Source of the DNA: Mycolicibacter senuensis
GTDB taxonomy: Bacteria > Actinomycetota > Actinomycetes > Mycobacteriales > Mycobacteriaceae
Assembly (NCBI RefSeq): GCF_003284925.1
Contig: NZ_QMEX01000015.1
Location: 1-52,089 of the forward strand
Direction: 5' to 3'
DNA: 52,089 nucleotides
Program-made: the position numbers and the translations under genes
The notes under the pieces: generated by a model
What the model saw: the letters and a program-made list of their open reading frames with translations, nothing else
Told to the model about the DNA's origin: nothing
The model's database searches: none
Shown here: positions 29,253 through 37,541 of the stretch, in pieces
Layout of the letters: every line of letters begins with the position of its first letter
Position numbering within the stretch: position 1 is the first letter of the stretch

Positions 29253-30235
29253 GTGGTGATTTCCAGAAACGTGAACGGCTCGGTGACCTCGAATTCGGCC
29301 GAGCTCTCGCCGGCGAACGTGTTGGATTCGTCGCGCCCCAGATCCAGCTTGCGCACCGGTGCGCCCTCGGACAGGTCGAGCTTGTTCAGGTCCACCCAGA
29401 AGACGTTGGGCGTCAACGCCGACTCGAAGCAGTACAGCTTGCGGGTGTGGTGGGCGACGGTGCGCCACCGGGTGGAGGAGATGTTCGGCTCGTCCGGTGT
29501 GGAGATGCCGAACGGGACCGACACGTTGCGCACTACGCTGAACACCGAGGCGAGCGCGATCTTGGGGTCTTCGACCTTGGGTATCGCGTTGACGTAGAAC
29601 GATGCCCGCGCGAACCGGTCGGCGGCCCGGTTGGTGCCCGGCAGCATGACCGTGCCGCCGAGTTGTTCCCAGTAGGCGTTGACGGCGAGTTGCTGTTCGA
29701 AGACCGGGGAGTTCGTCATCACCTGATAGTCGCGACTGTGGTGGATGACCTGTTTGCCGCCAACGTATTCCACGATCGCACTGTCACCGCTGCTGTCCGA
29801 CATCGACAGGTGCAGGGTGGCCAGCCGCTCTTCCCCGGGCACGCCTTCGGTGAGCACATCGAACGGTTCGGTCTGCAGTGCTGCGACCGCATCGGCCACC
29901 GTGGCGAAGTTGTCGAGCATGTACTGGGCCCACGTTGCGACGGACATCACCGGGCGGGAACCATTGCGGGAGGGGTATTCCGACTCGGCCAGCCACAGCA
30001 GGTTGGCCGACAGGCCGGCCTCGTTCAATCCGTCGGTGGTGCAGATGTCGTAGCCGGTGGCCACCACGCTGCCGTACTTCGCGGTCCACTCGATGGAGTT
30101 CGTTCCGGCCCGCCCGTCGCGCTTCACACCGCGCGGCAACGACCACAGGTTGGTTGCCAGATCAAGCTTCCAGTCCATCGACCGTCCGGTGATGATGTTG
30201 CCATTGGGGCCGAGGTAAACCAGTCGGGTGCACAT
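29249..30235 (-). CDS. Choloylglycine hydrolase/penicillin V acylase-family Ntn-hydrolase
   Basis: A 328-residue N-terminal-nucleophile amidase. The chain begins Met-Cys, so Cys becomes residue 1 on Met removal. In that numbering the catalytic set is in place: Cys1, Arg17 and Asp20 (GRSMDWKLD), an Asn-rich oxyanion area (TTDGLNEAGLSANLLWLAES) and the late arginine in ADRFARASFYVN. The family splits bile-salt amides, penicillin V or N-acyl homoserine lactones; the YLGPNG and WLAESEYP features look like the second (Gram-negative-type) cluster. No signal peptide is present and the Cys would be blocked by one, so it should be cytosolic. It starts 19 bp after the fadE33 stop, in the fadD3 run, which hints at a steroid or fatty amide substrate. 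Confidence 0.85.
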   Translation of the reverse strand: MCTRLVYLGPNGNIITGRSMDWKLDLATNLWSLPRGVKRDGRAGTNSIEWTAKYGSVVATGYDICTTDGLNEAGLSANLLWLAESEYPSRNGSRPVMSVATWAQYMLDNFATVADAVAALQTEPFDVLTEGVPGEERLATLHLSMSDSSGDSAIVEYVGGKQVIHHSRDYQVMTNSPVFEQQLAVNAYWEQLGGTVMLPGTNRAADRFARASFYVNAIPKVEDPKIALASVFSVVRNVSVPFGISTPDEPNISSTRWRTVAHHTRKLYCFESALTPNVFWVDLNKLDLSEGAPVRKLDLGRDESNTFAGESSAEFEVTEPFTFLEITT

Positions 30236-30254
30236 GTGTCTACCGTACGGGCTC

Positions 30255-31220
30255 CTAGAACACTTCGGCCTGTAACCGCCGCAGGTGTTCGGCCGGCTGG
30301 CCGAGCAGCTGCGAACTGCCGTGCGCGCGTTTGAAATAAAGCTGGATGTCGCTTTCCCAAGTGATCGCGATGCCGCCGTGCAGTTGGACCGCCTCAGCGG
30401 CGACTTTGGAGAATGCCTCACTGGCAACGACTCTGGCCAGCGCGGCCGACGTCGCCGACGGCTCGGCGATCGCGTCGTCGACGACGGCCCGGGCTGCCGA
30501 GACGGCCACGTACAGGTCGGCCATCCGGTGCTTGAGGGCCTGGAAGCTGCCGATCGGCCGGCCGAACTGCACCCGGTCCTTGGTGTACTGCACGGTCAGG
30601 TCCAGACAGCGGGTGGCCGCGCCGACCTGTTCGGCGGCCAGCAGGATCGCCGCATAGTCGGCGATGCCGGGGTCGGCGCCGATGGGCGCGGTCTGCTCGG
30701 CGGTGACCCGGCCCAGCCGGCGGGTGGGGTCCATGGTTGCCACCGGCTCGGCGCTGAAGGCCGTCCAGCGCAGCAGTTGTCCGTCTTGGACGCCGATGAC
30801 AACACCGTCGACATCCGCTGCGCCCACCAGATCGCCGTTGGCCGCGTAACCGTCACCGAAGACCACCGCTCCGATCGCACTGCCTTCGGCGAGCCGCTCC
30901 AGCGTTTCGGCATCAGGCTCGGTGGCGGCCAGCAGTGCCAGCTCGGCCAGCACGGTGCCCAACAGCGGGGTGGGCACCAGCGCCTTGCCCAGTTCCTCGA
31001 GCACGACGGCGGCATCGCCCAACTCGCCGCCGGCGCCGCCGAGCTCCTCGGGCACCACCAGCGCGGCGGCACCGACCTGCTCGCACAACAGCTGCCACAG
31101 CGACTCGTCGTAGCCGCGGTCGGATTCCATCGCGGTGCGGACCGCTTCGGGGGTGGCGTGCTTGTCGACCAGCGCGGCGACCGTCTGGCGCAGCAGGTCG
31201 CGTTCTTCATTGCGGGCCAT
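30255..31220 (-). CDS. fadE33: IpdE2 (FadE33), acyl-CoA dehydrogenase subunit of HIP degradation
   Basis: A 321-residue subunit of an alpha2-beta2 acyl-CoA dehydrogenase. It pairs with IpdE1 (FadE30) to dehydrogenate 5OH-HIP-CoA in M. tuberculosis. It is short for the fold: the N-terminal half is divergent, with LVVPEELGGAGGELGDAAVV, and the C-terminal half has KDRVQFGRPIGSFQALKHRM and VQLHGGIAITWESDIQLYFKRAHG. The start ATG at 31220 shares one base with the stop of fadE32 (TGATG). Its partner gene fadE30 lies on the other side of the KstR2 operator, in the divergent unit, as in M. tuberculosis. Confidence 0.93.
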   Translation of the reverse strand: MARNEERDLLRQTVAALVDKHATPEAVRTAMESDRGYDESLWQLLCEQVGAAALVVPEELGGAGGELGDAAVVLEELGKALVPTPLLGTVLAELALLAATEPDAETLERLAEGSAIGAVVFGDGYAANGDLVGAADVDGVVIGVQDGQLLRWTAFSAEPVATMDPTRRLGRVTAEQTAPIGADPGIADYAAILLAAEQVGAATRCLDLTVQYTKDRVQFGRPIGSFQALKHRMADLYVAVSAARAVVDDAIAEPSATSAALARVVASEAFSKVAAEAVQLHGGIAITWESDIQLYFKRAHGSSQLLGQPAEHLRRLQAEVF

Positions 31221-32194
31221 CAGATCGCCTCCAACACTCGCCGCCGGTGGGCGGTGGCATCTCCCCAGGCCGGGCGCACGGCCTGCACCCGCAGCAGCCA
31301 CAGTGACAGGTCGCATTCACTGGTGAAACCGATCGCACCGTGCGTCTGCAGCGCCGAGCGCGCGGCCAGCAGGGCGGCATCGGCGGCCGCGACCTTGGCC
31401 GCGCTGACGTCGCGGGCGGTCTCGGCGGTCTCGGCGGTCTCGGAGGCGAGTGAGAGCGCCGCTCCGTACACCAACGGGCGCGCCAGCTCCAAAGCGATGT
31501 GCACGTCGGCCAGCTTGTGCTTGATCGCCTGGTAGCTGCCGATCACCCGGCCGAACTGGGTGCGCTGCTTGGCGTAGTCCACGCTCGCGTTCAGCATGGC
31601 CTGCCCGGCCCCGATCAGCTGCGCTGCGGTGGCCAGGGCGCCCACCTCGTAGGCGCGGGCGGTGTCGGCTTCCCAGGAGTCGCCGGTGGCAGTCACGTCG
31701 AAGACGCCCCGGCTGGGGTCTACCGAGGCATGCCGGGTGCCGGCCTGCGCCGTGCCGGCCCGGCCGTTCTCTGCCAGCAAGACGAGGTCGGCGGTGTCGG
31801 CAGCCACGGCGCGGGGGGTGTGCGGCGGCAGCGCCACGGTGGCGATCAGCTCACCGGCGGCCAGCCCGGCCAGCTGCGCTGCGGCGTCGGGTGCACCGGC
31901 CAGCAGAACCGGCGCCACCGCAATCGATTCCACCACCGGCCCGGGTACGCACCAGCGGCCGAGCGCTTCCATGGCCAGCACCAGATCGACCGGGTGGGCG
32001 CCGATGCCGTCGAACTCCTCGGGTACGGCCAACGCGGTGACACCGAGTTCGGACAGCTGGTTCCACACCCGCTTGCCGGCCGCCGTGTCACCGGTCGACC
32101 AGGCGCGCACCGCGCCCGGCACGTCGGCCGCGGCAAGCGCGGCGTCGATGCTGGCCGCGAAGTCGCGCTGGTCTTGGTCTAGATCGAATTTCAC
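31220..32194 (-). CDS. fadE32: FadE32, acyl-CoA dehydrogenase subunit
   Basis: A 324-residue short-type acyl-CoA dehydrogenase subunit, the probable heteromeric partner of FadE31. The conserved stretch is YAKQRTQFGRVIGSYQAIKHKLADVHIALE; the ring-binding ACAD segments of the N-terminal half are degenerate, as in other beta-type subunits. A 9-bp tandem repeat encodes ETAETAET at about residues 250-257 of the helical domain, a small lineage-specific expansion. GTG at 32194 overlaps the fadE31 stop (GTGA at 32191-32194), and its own stop shares a base with the fadE33 start, so fadE31-fadE32-fadE33 are tightly coupled. It belongs to the HIP-CoA pathway under KstR2. Confidence 0.92.
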   Translation of the reverse strand: MKFDLDQDQRDFAASIDAALAAADVPGAVRAWSTGDTAAGKRVWNQLSELGVTALAVPEEFDGIGAHPVDLVLAMEALGRWCVPGPVVESIAVAPVLLAGAPDAAAQLAGLAAGELIATVALPPHTPRAVAADTADLVLLAENGRAGTAQAGTRHASVDPSRGVFDVTATGDSWEADTARAYEVGALATAAQLIGAGQAMLNASVDYAKQRTQFGRVIGSYQAIKHKLADVHIALELARPLVYGAALSLASETAETAETARDVSAAKVAAADAALLAARSALQTHGAIGFTSECDLSLWLLRVQAVRPAWGDATAHRRRVLEAI

Positions 32195-33324
32195 TTCTTC
32201 TCCCGGGGCAGGCCCAGCAGCCGCTCGGCGATGATATTGCGCTGGATCTCGTTGGTACCGGCGTAGATCGGGCCACCCAGCGCGAACAGGTAGCCGTGGG
32301 TCCAGGCGTCGGCAAGCTCGCCGTCGGCGCCGCGGATGTCCAGGCCGGTCTGGTGCAGCGCGACGTCGAGATCGGACCAGAACACTTTGGTCACCGAGGA
32401 TTCCGCGCCCAGCTCGCCGCCGGCGGCCAGCCGGGTCACGGTGCCGAAGGTCTGCAGCCGGTAGGCCTGCGCGGCGATCCAGGCGTCGGCGACCCGATCG
32501 GTGTACGCCGGGTCGCTGCCGTGCTCGCGCCAGAGCGCGACCAGCTTCTCGGCTCCCACCAGGAACCGGGCCGGGCTGCGCAGGCTCATGCCGCGCTCAT
32601 TGCTCGACGTGCTCATCGCGGCGCGCCAGCCCTCGCCTGCCACACCGATCACGTCGTTGTCCGGTACGAACACGTCGTCGAGGAAGATCTCGCCGAAACC
32701 GGTCTCGCCGCCGAGCTGCTCGATGGCGCGCACGGTGACTCCGGGTGCCTTGAGGTCGAACATGAAGTAGGTCAGCCCGTGGTGGCGCTGGGCCTCCGGG
32801 TCCGAGCGGAACAAGCCGAAGCCGCGCTCACCGAACGGCGCGCGTGAGCTCCAGATCTTCTGTCCGTTGAGCTTCCAGCCGCCCTCGACCTTGGTGGCCG
32901 TCGACCGCAGCGACGCCAGGTCGCTGCCGGACTCCGGTTCCGACCAGGCCTGCGCCCAGATCTCCTCGCCAGTCGCCATCTTCGGCAGCACCCGGTCCAA
33001 CTGTTCTTCGGTTCCGTGTGCGAACAGCGTCGGCGCCAGCATCGAGGTGCCGTTGGCGCTGGCGCGCCCCGGTGCGCCCGCGCGGAAGTACTCCTCCTCG
33101 AACACCACCCACTGCAGCAGGGTGGCGTCGCGCCCGCCGTACTTCTCCGGCCAGGCGATCACCGACAGGCCGGCGTCGTAAAGCACCTTTTCCCAACGAC
33201 GGTGCTGTTCGAAGCCTTCGGCGGTGTCGTAGGACGCGACCGGGAACTTGTCTTTGTTCGCCGCCAGGAACTCGCGGACCTCCGTGCGGAAGGCCTCGGT
33301 GTCGGCATCGAAATTCAGGTCCAT
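32191..33324 (-). CDS. fadE31: FadE31, acyl-CoA dehydrogenase
   Basis: A 377-residue alpha-type acyl-CoA dehydrogenase subunit, the same length as M. tuberculosis FadE31. The FAD and substrate motifs are intact: AWSEPESGSDLASLRSTA, GQKIWSSRAPFGERGFGLF, and the C-terminal FALGGPIYAGTNEIQRNIIAERLLG. The likely partner is FadE32, encoded next and overlapping by 4 bp. The start used is the ATG at 33324, which forms TGATG with the fadD3 stop; a GTG at 33333 would add three residues. Together with FadE32 it should desaturate a CoA ester on the route from HIP, but the exact step is not settled by sequence. Confidence 0.93.
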   Translation of the reverse strand: MDLNFDADTEAFRTEVREFLAANKDKFPVASYDTAEGFEQHRRWEKVLYDAGLSVIAWPEKYGGRDATLLQWVVFEEEYFRAGAPGRASANGTSMLAPTLFAHGTEEQLDRVLPKMATGEEIWAQAWSEPESGSDLASLRSTATKVEGGWKLNGQKIWSSRAPFGERGFGLFRSDPEAQRHHGLTYFMFDLKAPGVTVRAIEQLGGETGFGEIFLDDVFVPDNDVIGVAGEGWRAAMSTSSNERGMSLRSPARFLVGAEKLVALWREHGSDPAYTDRVADAWIAAQAYRLQTFGTVTRLAAGGELGAESSVTKVFWSDLDVALHQTGLDIRGADGELADAWTHGYLFALGGPIYAGTNEIQRNIIAERLLGLPREKK

Positions 33325-34865
33325 CAAGCCCACTCTCTCAACTCATGCTTGACCACCTTGCCGCCGGGATTGCGCGGCAGGGAGTCGGCGAAGGTCACCG
33401 ATCGCGGTGTCTTGAAGTTCGCCAGATGTTCACGGGCGTAAGCGATCACCGTCGCTTCGTCCAGCTCGGATCCTGCCCGGCGCACGATGAATGCCCGTCC
33501 GACTTCGCCGAGCCGCTCGTCAGGCACCCCGATCACCGCCACGTCGGCCACTCCGTCGAGGCGGGCCAGTACCTGCTCGATCTCGGCCGGATAGACGTTG
33601 AAGCCGCCGCAGATGTACATGTCCTTGAGCCGGTCGGTGATTCGCAGGTTGCCGGCCGCGTCCACGGTGCCGACGTCACCGGTGTGCAGCCAGCCGTCGG
33701 CGTCGATGGCGGCCGCGGTGGCCTCGGCGTCATCGAGGTAACCGAGCATGACGTTGGCGCTGCGCAGCAGCACCTCGCCGGCCTCGGAGTCGGGACCGTG
33801 ATCGATTCGCAGCTCGAAGTCGGCGATCGGCCGCCCGCAGGTGGTGGCGACGGTGACGGCGTCATCATCGGCGCGGCACATGGTGGCGAACCCGCCGGAC
33901 TCGGTCAGCCCGTAGGCGGTCAGCACGATGTCGATGTCGAGTTCGTTCTGCATCCGCTCGATCAACACCACCGGCACGGTTGCGGCACCGGTGACCGCGA
34001 ACCGCAGCGAGCTCAGGTCATGCCGATCGCGGTCGGGGTGGTCGAGCAGCGTCTGGTAGATGGTCGGAGGTCCGGGCAGCACGGTGATCCGGTGTTCGGC
34101 GATAGCTCGCAACGCTGCGGCCGGATCGAACGTCAGCTGTGGGATCAGGGTGGCCCCGGTCTGCAGACAGGCCAGGATGCCGGCCTTGTAGCCGAAGTTG
34201 TGGAAGAACGGGTTGATGCACAGGTAGCGGTCGTCGGCGGTCAGCTGCCCGCACTCGGCCCAGGCCGCCGGGCCGGCCAGCGACTGCCGGTGGGCGCAGA
34301 GCACGCCCTTGCTGCGGCCGGTCGTCCCCGAGGTGAACAAGATGTCGGAGAGGTCGTCGGGGCCGACCGCCGCGGCCCGGGCGTCGATCTCGTCCTCGGT
34401 GATCGCCGCTCCGGACGCGATGAACTCGTCCCACGTTCCGTCAGCTATCTCCACCGGTACCCGGACCACGTGCTGCAGGTCGGGCAGTCGGTCTCGATCC
34501 AGTTCGGCGAGTCGGTCGGTCTTGAGGAACCGGCCCATGCCGATCAGCACCTTGGCTTTGCTGCGGACCAGGATGTCGGCGGCCTCCGCCGCGGTGTAAC
34601 GGGTGTTCAGCGGTACCAGCACCGCGCCGGCGTAGTGGGTGCCCAGGCAGGCGATGACCCAGTGCCAGGTGTTCGGCGACCACAGCGCGACCCGGTCGCC
34701 AGGCGCCACGCCCTGGGCGATCAGCGCGGCCGCGGCGCGGCGCACCTGTTCACGCAGCTGGGCGTAGCTGAGCCGAACATCGTCGGTGAGCAGCGCCTCA
34801 TGGTCGGGGAGTGCACTCGCGATGTGGTCCAGGGCCGCGGGGGTGGTCCGCGGGTCCGTGCTCAT
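33324..34865 (-). CDS. fadD3: FadD3, HIP-CoA synthetase
   Basis: A 513-residue acyl-CoA synthetase of the ANL superfamily that activates the steroid remnant HIP with ATP and CoA, the entry step of ring C/D degradation. The AMP-binding motif is DILFTSGTTGRSKGVLCAH; the A5 motif is TAYGLTESGG; the hinge region has DGWLHTGDVGTVD and RLKDMYICGGFNVYPAEIE; the catalytic lysine lies in LPRNPGGKVVKHEL. ATG at 34865 is preceded by GGAGGAG, which fixes the start. It leads the minus-strand unit with fadE31-fadE32-fadE33. A KstR2 operator lies about 118 bp upstream, leaving a 5' leader of roughly 100 nt. Confidence 0.95.
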   Translation of the reverse strand: MSTDPRTTPAALDHIASALPDHEALLTDDVRLSYAQLREQVRRAAAALIAQGVAPGDRVALWSPNTWHWVIACLGTHYAGAVLVPLNTRYTAAEAADILVRSKAKVLIGMGRFLKTDRLAELDRDRLPDLQHVVRVPVEIADGTWDEFIASGAAITEDEIDARAAAVGPDDLSDILFTSGTTGRSKGVLCAHRQSLAGPAAWAECGQLTADDRYLCINPFFHNFGYKAGILACLQTGATLIPQLTFDPAAALRAIAEHRITVLPGPPTIYQTLLDHPDRDRHDLSSLRFAVTGAATVPVVLIERMQNELDIDIVLTAYGLTESGGFATMCRADDDAVTVATTCGRPIADFELRIDHGPDSEAGEVLLRSANVMLGYLDDAEATAAAIDADGWLHTGDVGTVDAAGNLRITDRLKDMYICGGFNVYPAEIEQVLARLDGVADVAVIGVPDERLGEVGRAFIVRRAGSELDEATVIAYAREHLANFKTPRSVTFADSLPRNPGGKVVKHELREWA

Positions 34866-34983
34866 GGGCGCCACTCCTCCTCGTCGCTGCGTTCCGCTCG
34901 CCGCTGCGCGGCCGGGGGCGCCCCGACCGCATCGTCGCCGGCGCCGGACATCGGGACTCCCTGGGTTCGACGGCTCGTAGCCG

Positions 34984-34997
34984 AGCAAGTGCTTGGT
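34984..34997. promoter_or_regulatory. KstR2 operator between fadD3 and fadE30
   Basis: AGCAAGTGCTTGGT matches all fixed bases of the KstR2 consensus AnCAAGnnCTTGnT. It is followed by TAGCCT (35002-35007) and, 6 nt later, the fadE30 GTG, so the box would overlap the promoter upstream of a leaderless start. Confidence 0.92.
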
Positions 34998-35013
34998 AGG
35001 TTAGCCTACAAGG

Positions 35014-36162
35014 GTGCAAGCAGTCGAGGAGTTCCGGGCTGAGGTCCGCGCATGGCTGTCCGACAACCTGGTCGGAGAGTTCGCCAAGCTCAAGGGCCTC
35101 GGCGGTCCCGGACGCGAACACGAGGCCTTCGAGGAGCGGATGGCGTGGAACCGCCACCTCGCCGACGCCGGGCTGACCTGCCTGGGCTGGCCGATCGAAC
35201 ACGGCGGCCGCGGCCTGTCGGTGGCGCACCGGGTGGCGTTCTACGAGGAATACGCCCGCGCCGACGCGCCCGACAAGGTCAACCACCTCGGCGAGGAGTT
35301 GCTGGGTCCGACGCTGATCGCCTTCGGCACCCCCGAACAACAGCAGCGCTTCCTGCCCGGCATCCGCAACGTCACCGAGTTGTGGTGCCAGGGCTACTCC
35401 GAGCCGGGCGCCGGGTCTGACCTGGCCAATGTCGCCACCACCGCGGTGCTCGAGGGTGAGCAGTGGCTTATCAATGGCCAGAAGGTGTGGACCTCGCTGG
35501 CGCACCTGTCGCAATGGTGCTTCGTGGTCGCCCGTACCGAGAAGGGCTCCAAACGTCACAACGGGCTGTCGTATCTGCTGGTGCCACTGGATCAGCCCGG
35601 TGTCGAGATCCGCCCGATCGTGCAGCTGACCGGCACCTCGGAGTTCAACGAGGTGTTCTTCGACAACGCGGTCACTGATGCCGACCTGGTGGTGGGTGAG
35701 CCCGGCGACGGCTGGAAAGTGGCGATGGGCACGCTCACCTTCGAGCGCGGCGTCTCGACATTGGGACAGCAGATCCGTTACGCGCGTGAGCTTTCCGCGC
35801 TCGCAGAGCTCGCCACGCGCAACGGCGCCGCCGAAGACCCGCTGATCCGCGAGCGGCTGACCCGGTCGTGGGTCGGCTTGCGGTCGATGCGGTCGTATGC
35901 GATGGCCACCATGGACGTGGAGCAACCCGGCCAGGACAACGTCTCAAAGTTGCTGTGGGCCAACTGGCATCGCGACCTGGGCGAGCTTGCCATGGACGTG
36001 ATCGGTCGCGACTCGATGGTGCTCGCCGACGGCGAGTTCGACGAGTGGCAGCGGCTCTACTTGTTCACCCGCTCAGACACCATCTACGGCGGGTCGAACG
36101 AGATTCAGCGCAACATCATCGCCGAGCGGGTTCTCGGCCTACCCCGGGAGGCAAAGGGATGA
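35014..36162 (+). CDS. fadE30: IpdE1 (FadE30), acyl-CoA dehydrogenase subunit of HIP degradation
   Basis: A 382-residue alpha-type acyl-CoA dehydrogenase. With IpdE2 (FadE33) it dehydrogenates 5OH-HIP-CoA in M. tuberculosis. Motifs include QGYSEPGAGSDLANVATTA, GQKVWTSLAHLSQWCF and the C-terminal DTIYGGSNEIQRNIIAERVLGLPR. The start is GTG at 35014; the KstR2 box ends 16 bp before it and a TAnnnT hexamer at 35002-35007 is only 6 nt away, so the message probably begins at or next to the GTG. It leads fadE30-ipdF-kstR2-fadA6 and overlaps ipdF by ATGA. Confidence 0.94.
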   Translation: MQAVEEFRAEVRAWLSDNLVGEFAKLKGLGGPGREHEAFEERMAWNRHLADAGLTCLGWPIEHGGRGLSVAHRVAFYEEYARADAPDKVNHLGEELLGPTLIAFGTPEQQQRFLPGIRNVTELWCQGYSEPGAGSDLANVATTAVLEGEQWLINGQKVWTSLAHLSQWCFVVARTEKGSKRHNGLSYLLVPLDQPGVEIRPIVQLTGTSEFNEVFFDNAVTDADLVVGEPGDGWKVAMGTLTFERGVSTLGQQIRYARELSALAELATRNGAAEDPLIRERLTRSWVGLRSMRSYAMATMDVEQPGQDNVSKLLWANWHRDLGELAMDVIGRDSMVLADGEFDEWQRLYLFTRSDTIYGGSNEIQRNIIAERVLGLPREAKG

Positions 36163-36959
36163 GCTCGGCCAAAGATCTGTCCAAGGCGCCGGACGAGATC
36201 GCCGGACACGGCCTATTGGCGGGCAAGACGGTGCTGGTGACCGCGGCCGCCGGTACCGGTATCGGTTCCACCACCGCCCGGCGTGCGCTGGTCGAGGGTG
36301 CCGACGTCGTGGTCTCCGACTACCACGAACGCCGGCTTTCCGAAACCCGCGAGGAATTGGCCGCTCTCGGGCTGGGCCGGGTGGAGGCGGTGGTCTGCGA
36401 CGTCACCTCCACCGCTGCGGTCGACGAACTGTTCGAGACCGCCGTGGCCAGGATGGGCCGGCTCGACGTGCTGGTCAACAACGCCGGCCTGGGCGGCCAG
36501 ACGCCGGTGATCGACATGACCGACGATGAGTGGGACCGGGTGCTGAACGTGACTTTGAACTCGGTGATGCGGGCCACCCGGGCCGCGTTGCGCTACTTCC
36601 GCGACGTCGAACACGGCGGCGTGATCGTCAACAACGCCAGCGTGCTGGGCTGGCGCGCGCAGCATTCCCAGTCGCACTACGCCGCCGCCAAGGCCGGTGT
36701 CATGGCCCTGACCCGGTGCAGCGCCATCGAGGCGGTCGAGTACGGGGTCCGGATCAACGCCGTGTCGCCGTCGATCGCCCGACACAAGTTCCTGGAGAAG
36801 ACCAGCTCCGCGGAGCTGCTCGACCGGCTCGCCGAGGGCGAGGCCTTCGGCCGGGCCGCCGAGCCGTGGGAGATCGCCACCACGATCGCATTCTTGGCCA
36901 GCGACTACTCCAGTTACCTGACGGGCGAAGTCATCTCGGTTTCCAGTCAGCACCCGTGA
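36159..36959 (+). CDS. ipdF: IpdF, short-chain dehydrogenase of HIP degradation (Rv3559c)
   Basis: A 266-residue classical SDR. The cofactor motif is a modified TAAAGTGIGSTTARRAL, followed by DVLVNNAGLGG. The catalytic triad region has INNAS-like NNASVLGWRAQHSQSHYAAAKAGV, in which YxxxK is intact; the family's Ser is in the NNASVLG segment. In M. tuberculosis IpdF oxidises a 5-hydroxy intermediate of the HIP-CoA pathway. It overlaps fadE30 by 4 bp (36159-36162), and its stop shares a base with the kstR2 ATG (TGATG). In M. tuberculosis PPE64 separates ipdF from kstR2; here nothing does. Confidence 0.9.
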   Translation: MSSAKDLSKAPDEIAGHGLLAGKTVLVTAAAGTGIGSTTARRALVEGADVVVSDYHERRLSETREELAALGLGRVEAVVCDVTSTAAVDELFETAVARMGRLDVLVNNAGLGGQTPVIDMTDDEWDRVLNVTLNSVMRATRAALRYFRDVEHGGVIVNNASVLGWRAQHSQSHYAAAKAGVMALTRCSAIEAVEYGVRINAVSPSIARHKFLEKTSSAELLDRLAEGEAFGRAAEPWEIATTIAFLASDYSSYLTGEVISVSSQHP

Positions 36960-37540
36960 TGATGACGCGCCGTGACGAACTCCTGAACCTGGCTGCGGCG
37001 ATGATCGCCGAGCGTGGGCTGCGCGCGACCACGGTGCGCGACATCGCCGACGCCGCCGGGATCCTGTCGGGGAGTCTGTATCACCACTTCTCCTCCAAGG
37101 AGGAGATGGTCGACGAGGTGCTGCGCGACTTCCTCGATTGGCTGTTCGAGCGCTACCAGCAGATCATCGACACCGAATCCGACCCGATGGAACGCTTCAA
37201 AGGGTTGTTCCTGGCGTCGTTCGATGCGATCGAGCACCGGCACGCCCAGGTCGTCATCTACCAGGACGAAGCCAAGCGGCTGTCGTCGCAGGAGCGCTTC
37301 GGCTACGTCGATGAGCGCAATCGCCAGCAGCGCAAGATGTGGATCGACGTGCTGCAGCAGGGCGTCGAAGCAGGTTGTTTCCGGCCCGACCTCGACGTCG
37401 ACCTGGTCTACCGTTTCATCCGAGACACCACCTGGGTATCGGTGCGCTGGTACCAGCCCGGTGGCCCACTGACCGCCGAACAAGTCGGCAGACAATACCT
37501 CGCCATCGTCCTGGGTGGCATCACCAAAGAAGGAGTCTGA
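36959..37540 (+). CDS. kstR2: KstR2, TetR-family repressor of the HIP regulon
   Basis: A 193-residue TetR repressor that controls the lower cholesterol pathway and is released by HIP-CoA. The HTH is ATTVRDIADAAGILSGSLYHHFSSKEEM, and the ligand domain has HAQVVIYQDEAKRLSSQERF and IRDTTWVSVRWYQPGGPLTAEQVG, closely matching Rv3557c. Candidate starts are GTG 36956, ATG 36959 and ATG 36962; ATG 36959 is chosen for its TGATG coupling to ipdF. Its operators are visible at 34984-34997 and 45978-45991. Being inside its own target operon, it is autoregulated. Confidence 0.95.
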   Translation: MMTRRDELLNLAAAMIAERGLRATTVRDIADAAGILSGSLYHHFSSKEEMVDEVLRDFLDWLFERYQQIIDTESDPMERFKGLFLASFDAIEHRHAQVVIYQDEAKRLSSQERFGYVDERNRQQRKMWIDVLQQGVEAGCFRPDLDVDLVYRFIRDTTWVSVRWYQPGGPLTAEQVGRQYLAIVLGGITKEGV

Positions 37541-37541
37541 A

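Noticed and set aside
27864..29597. A 577-codon open frame on the plus strand opposite aspB, the lipase and the Ntn-hydrolase
   Set aside because: Crosses three real genes on the opposite strand, and its composition is that of a shadow frame.
31411..31445. 9-bp tandem repeat in fadE32 (ETA triplets) considered as a regulatory or recombination site
   Set aside because: Only about three short copies inside a coding helix; a simple slippage product.
33018..35042. A 674-codon open frame on the plus strand opposite fadE31 and fadD3
   Set aside because: It is a GC-rich antisense frame with the low-complexity Gly/Arg/His composition such frames have, and it covers two well-matched genes on the other strand.
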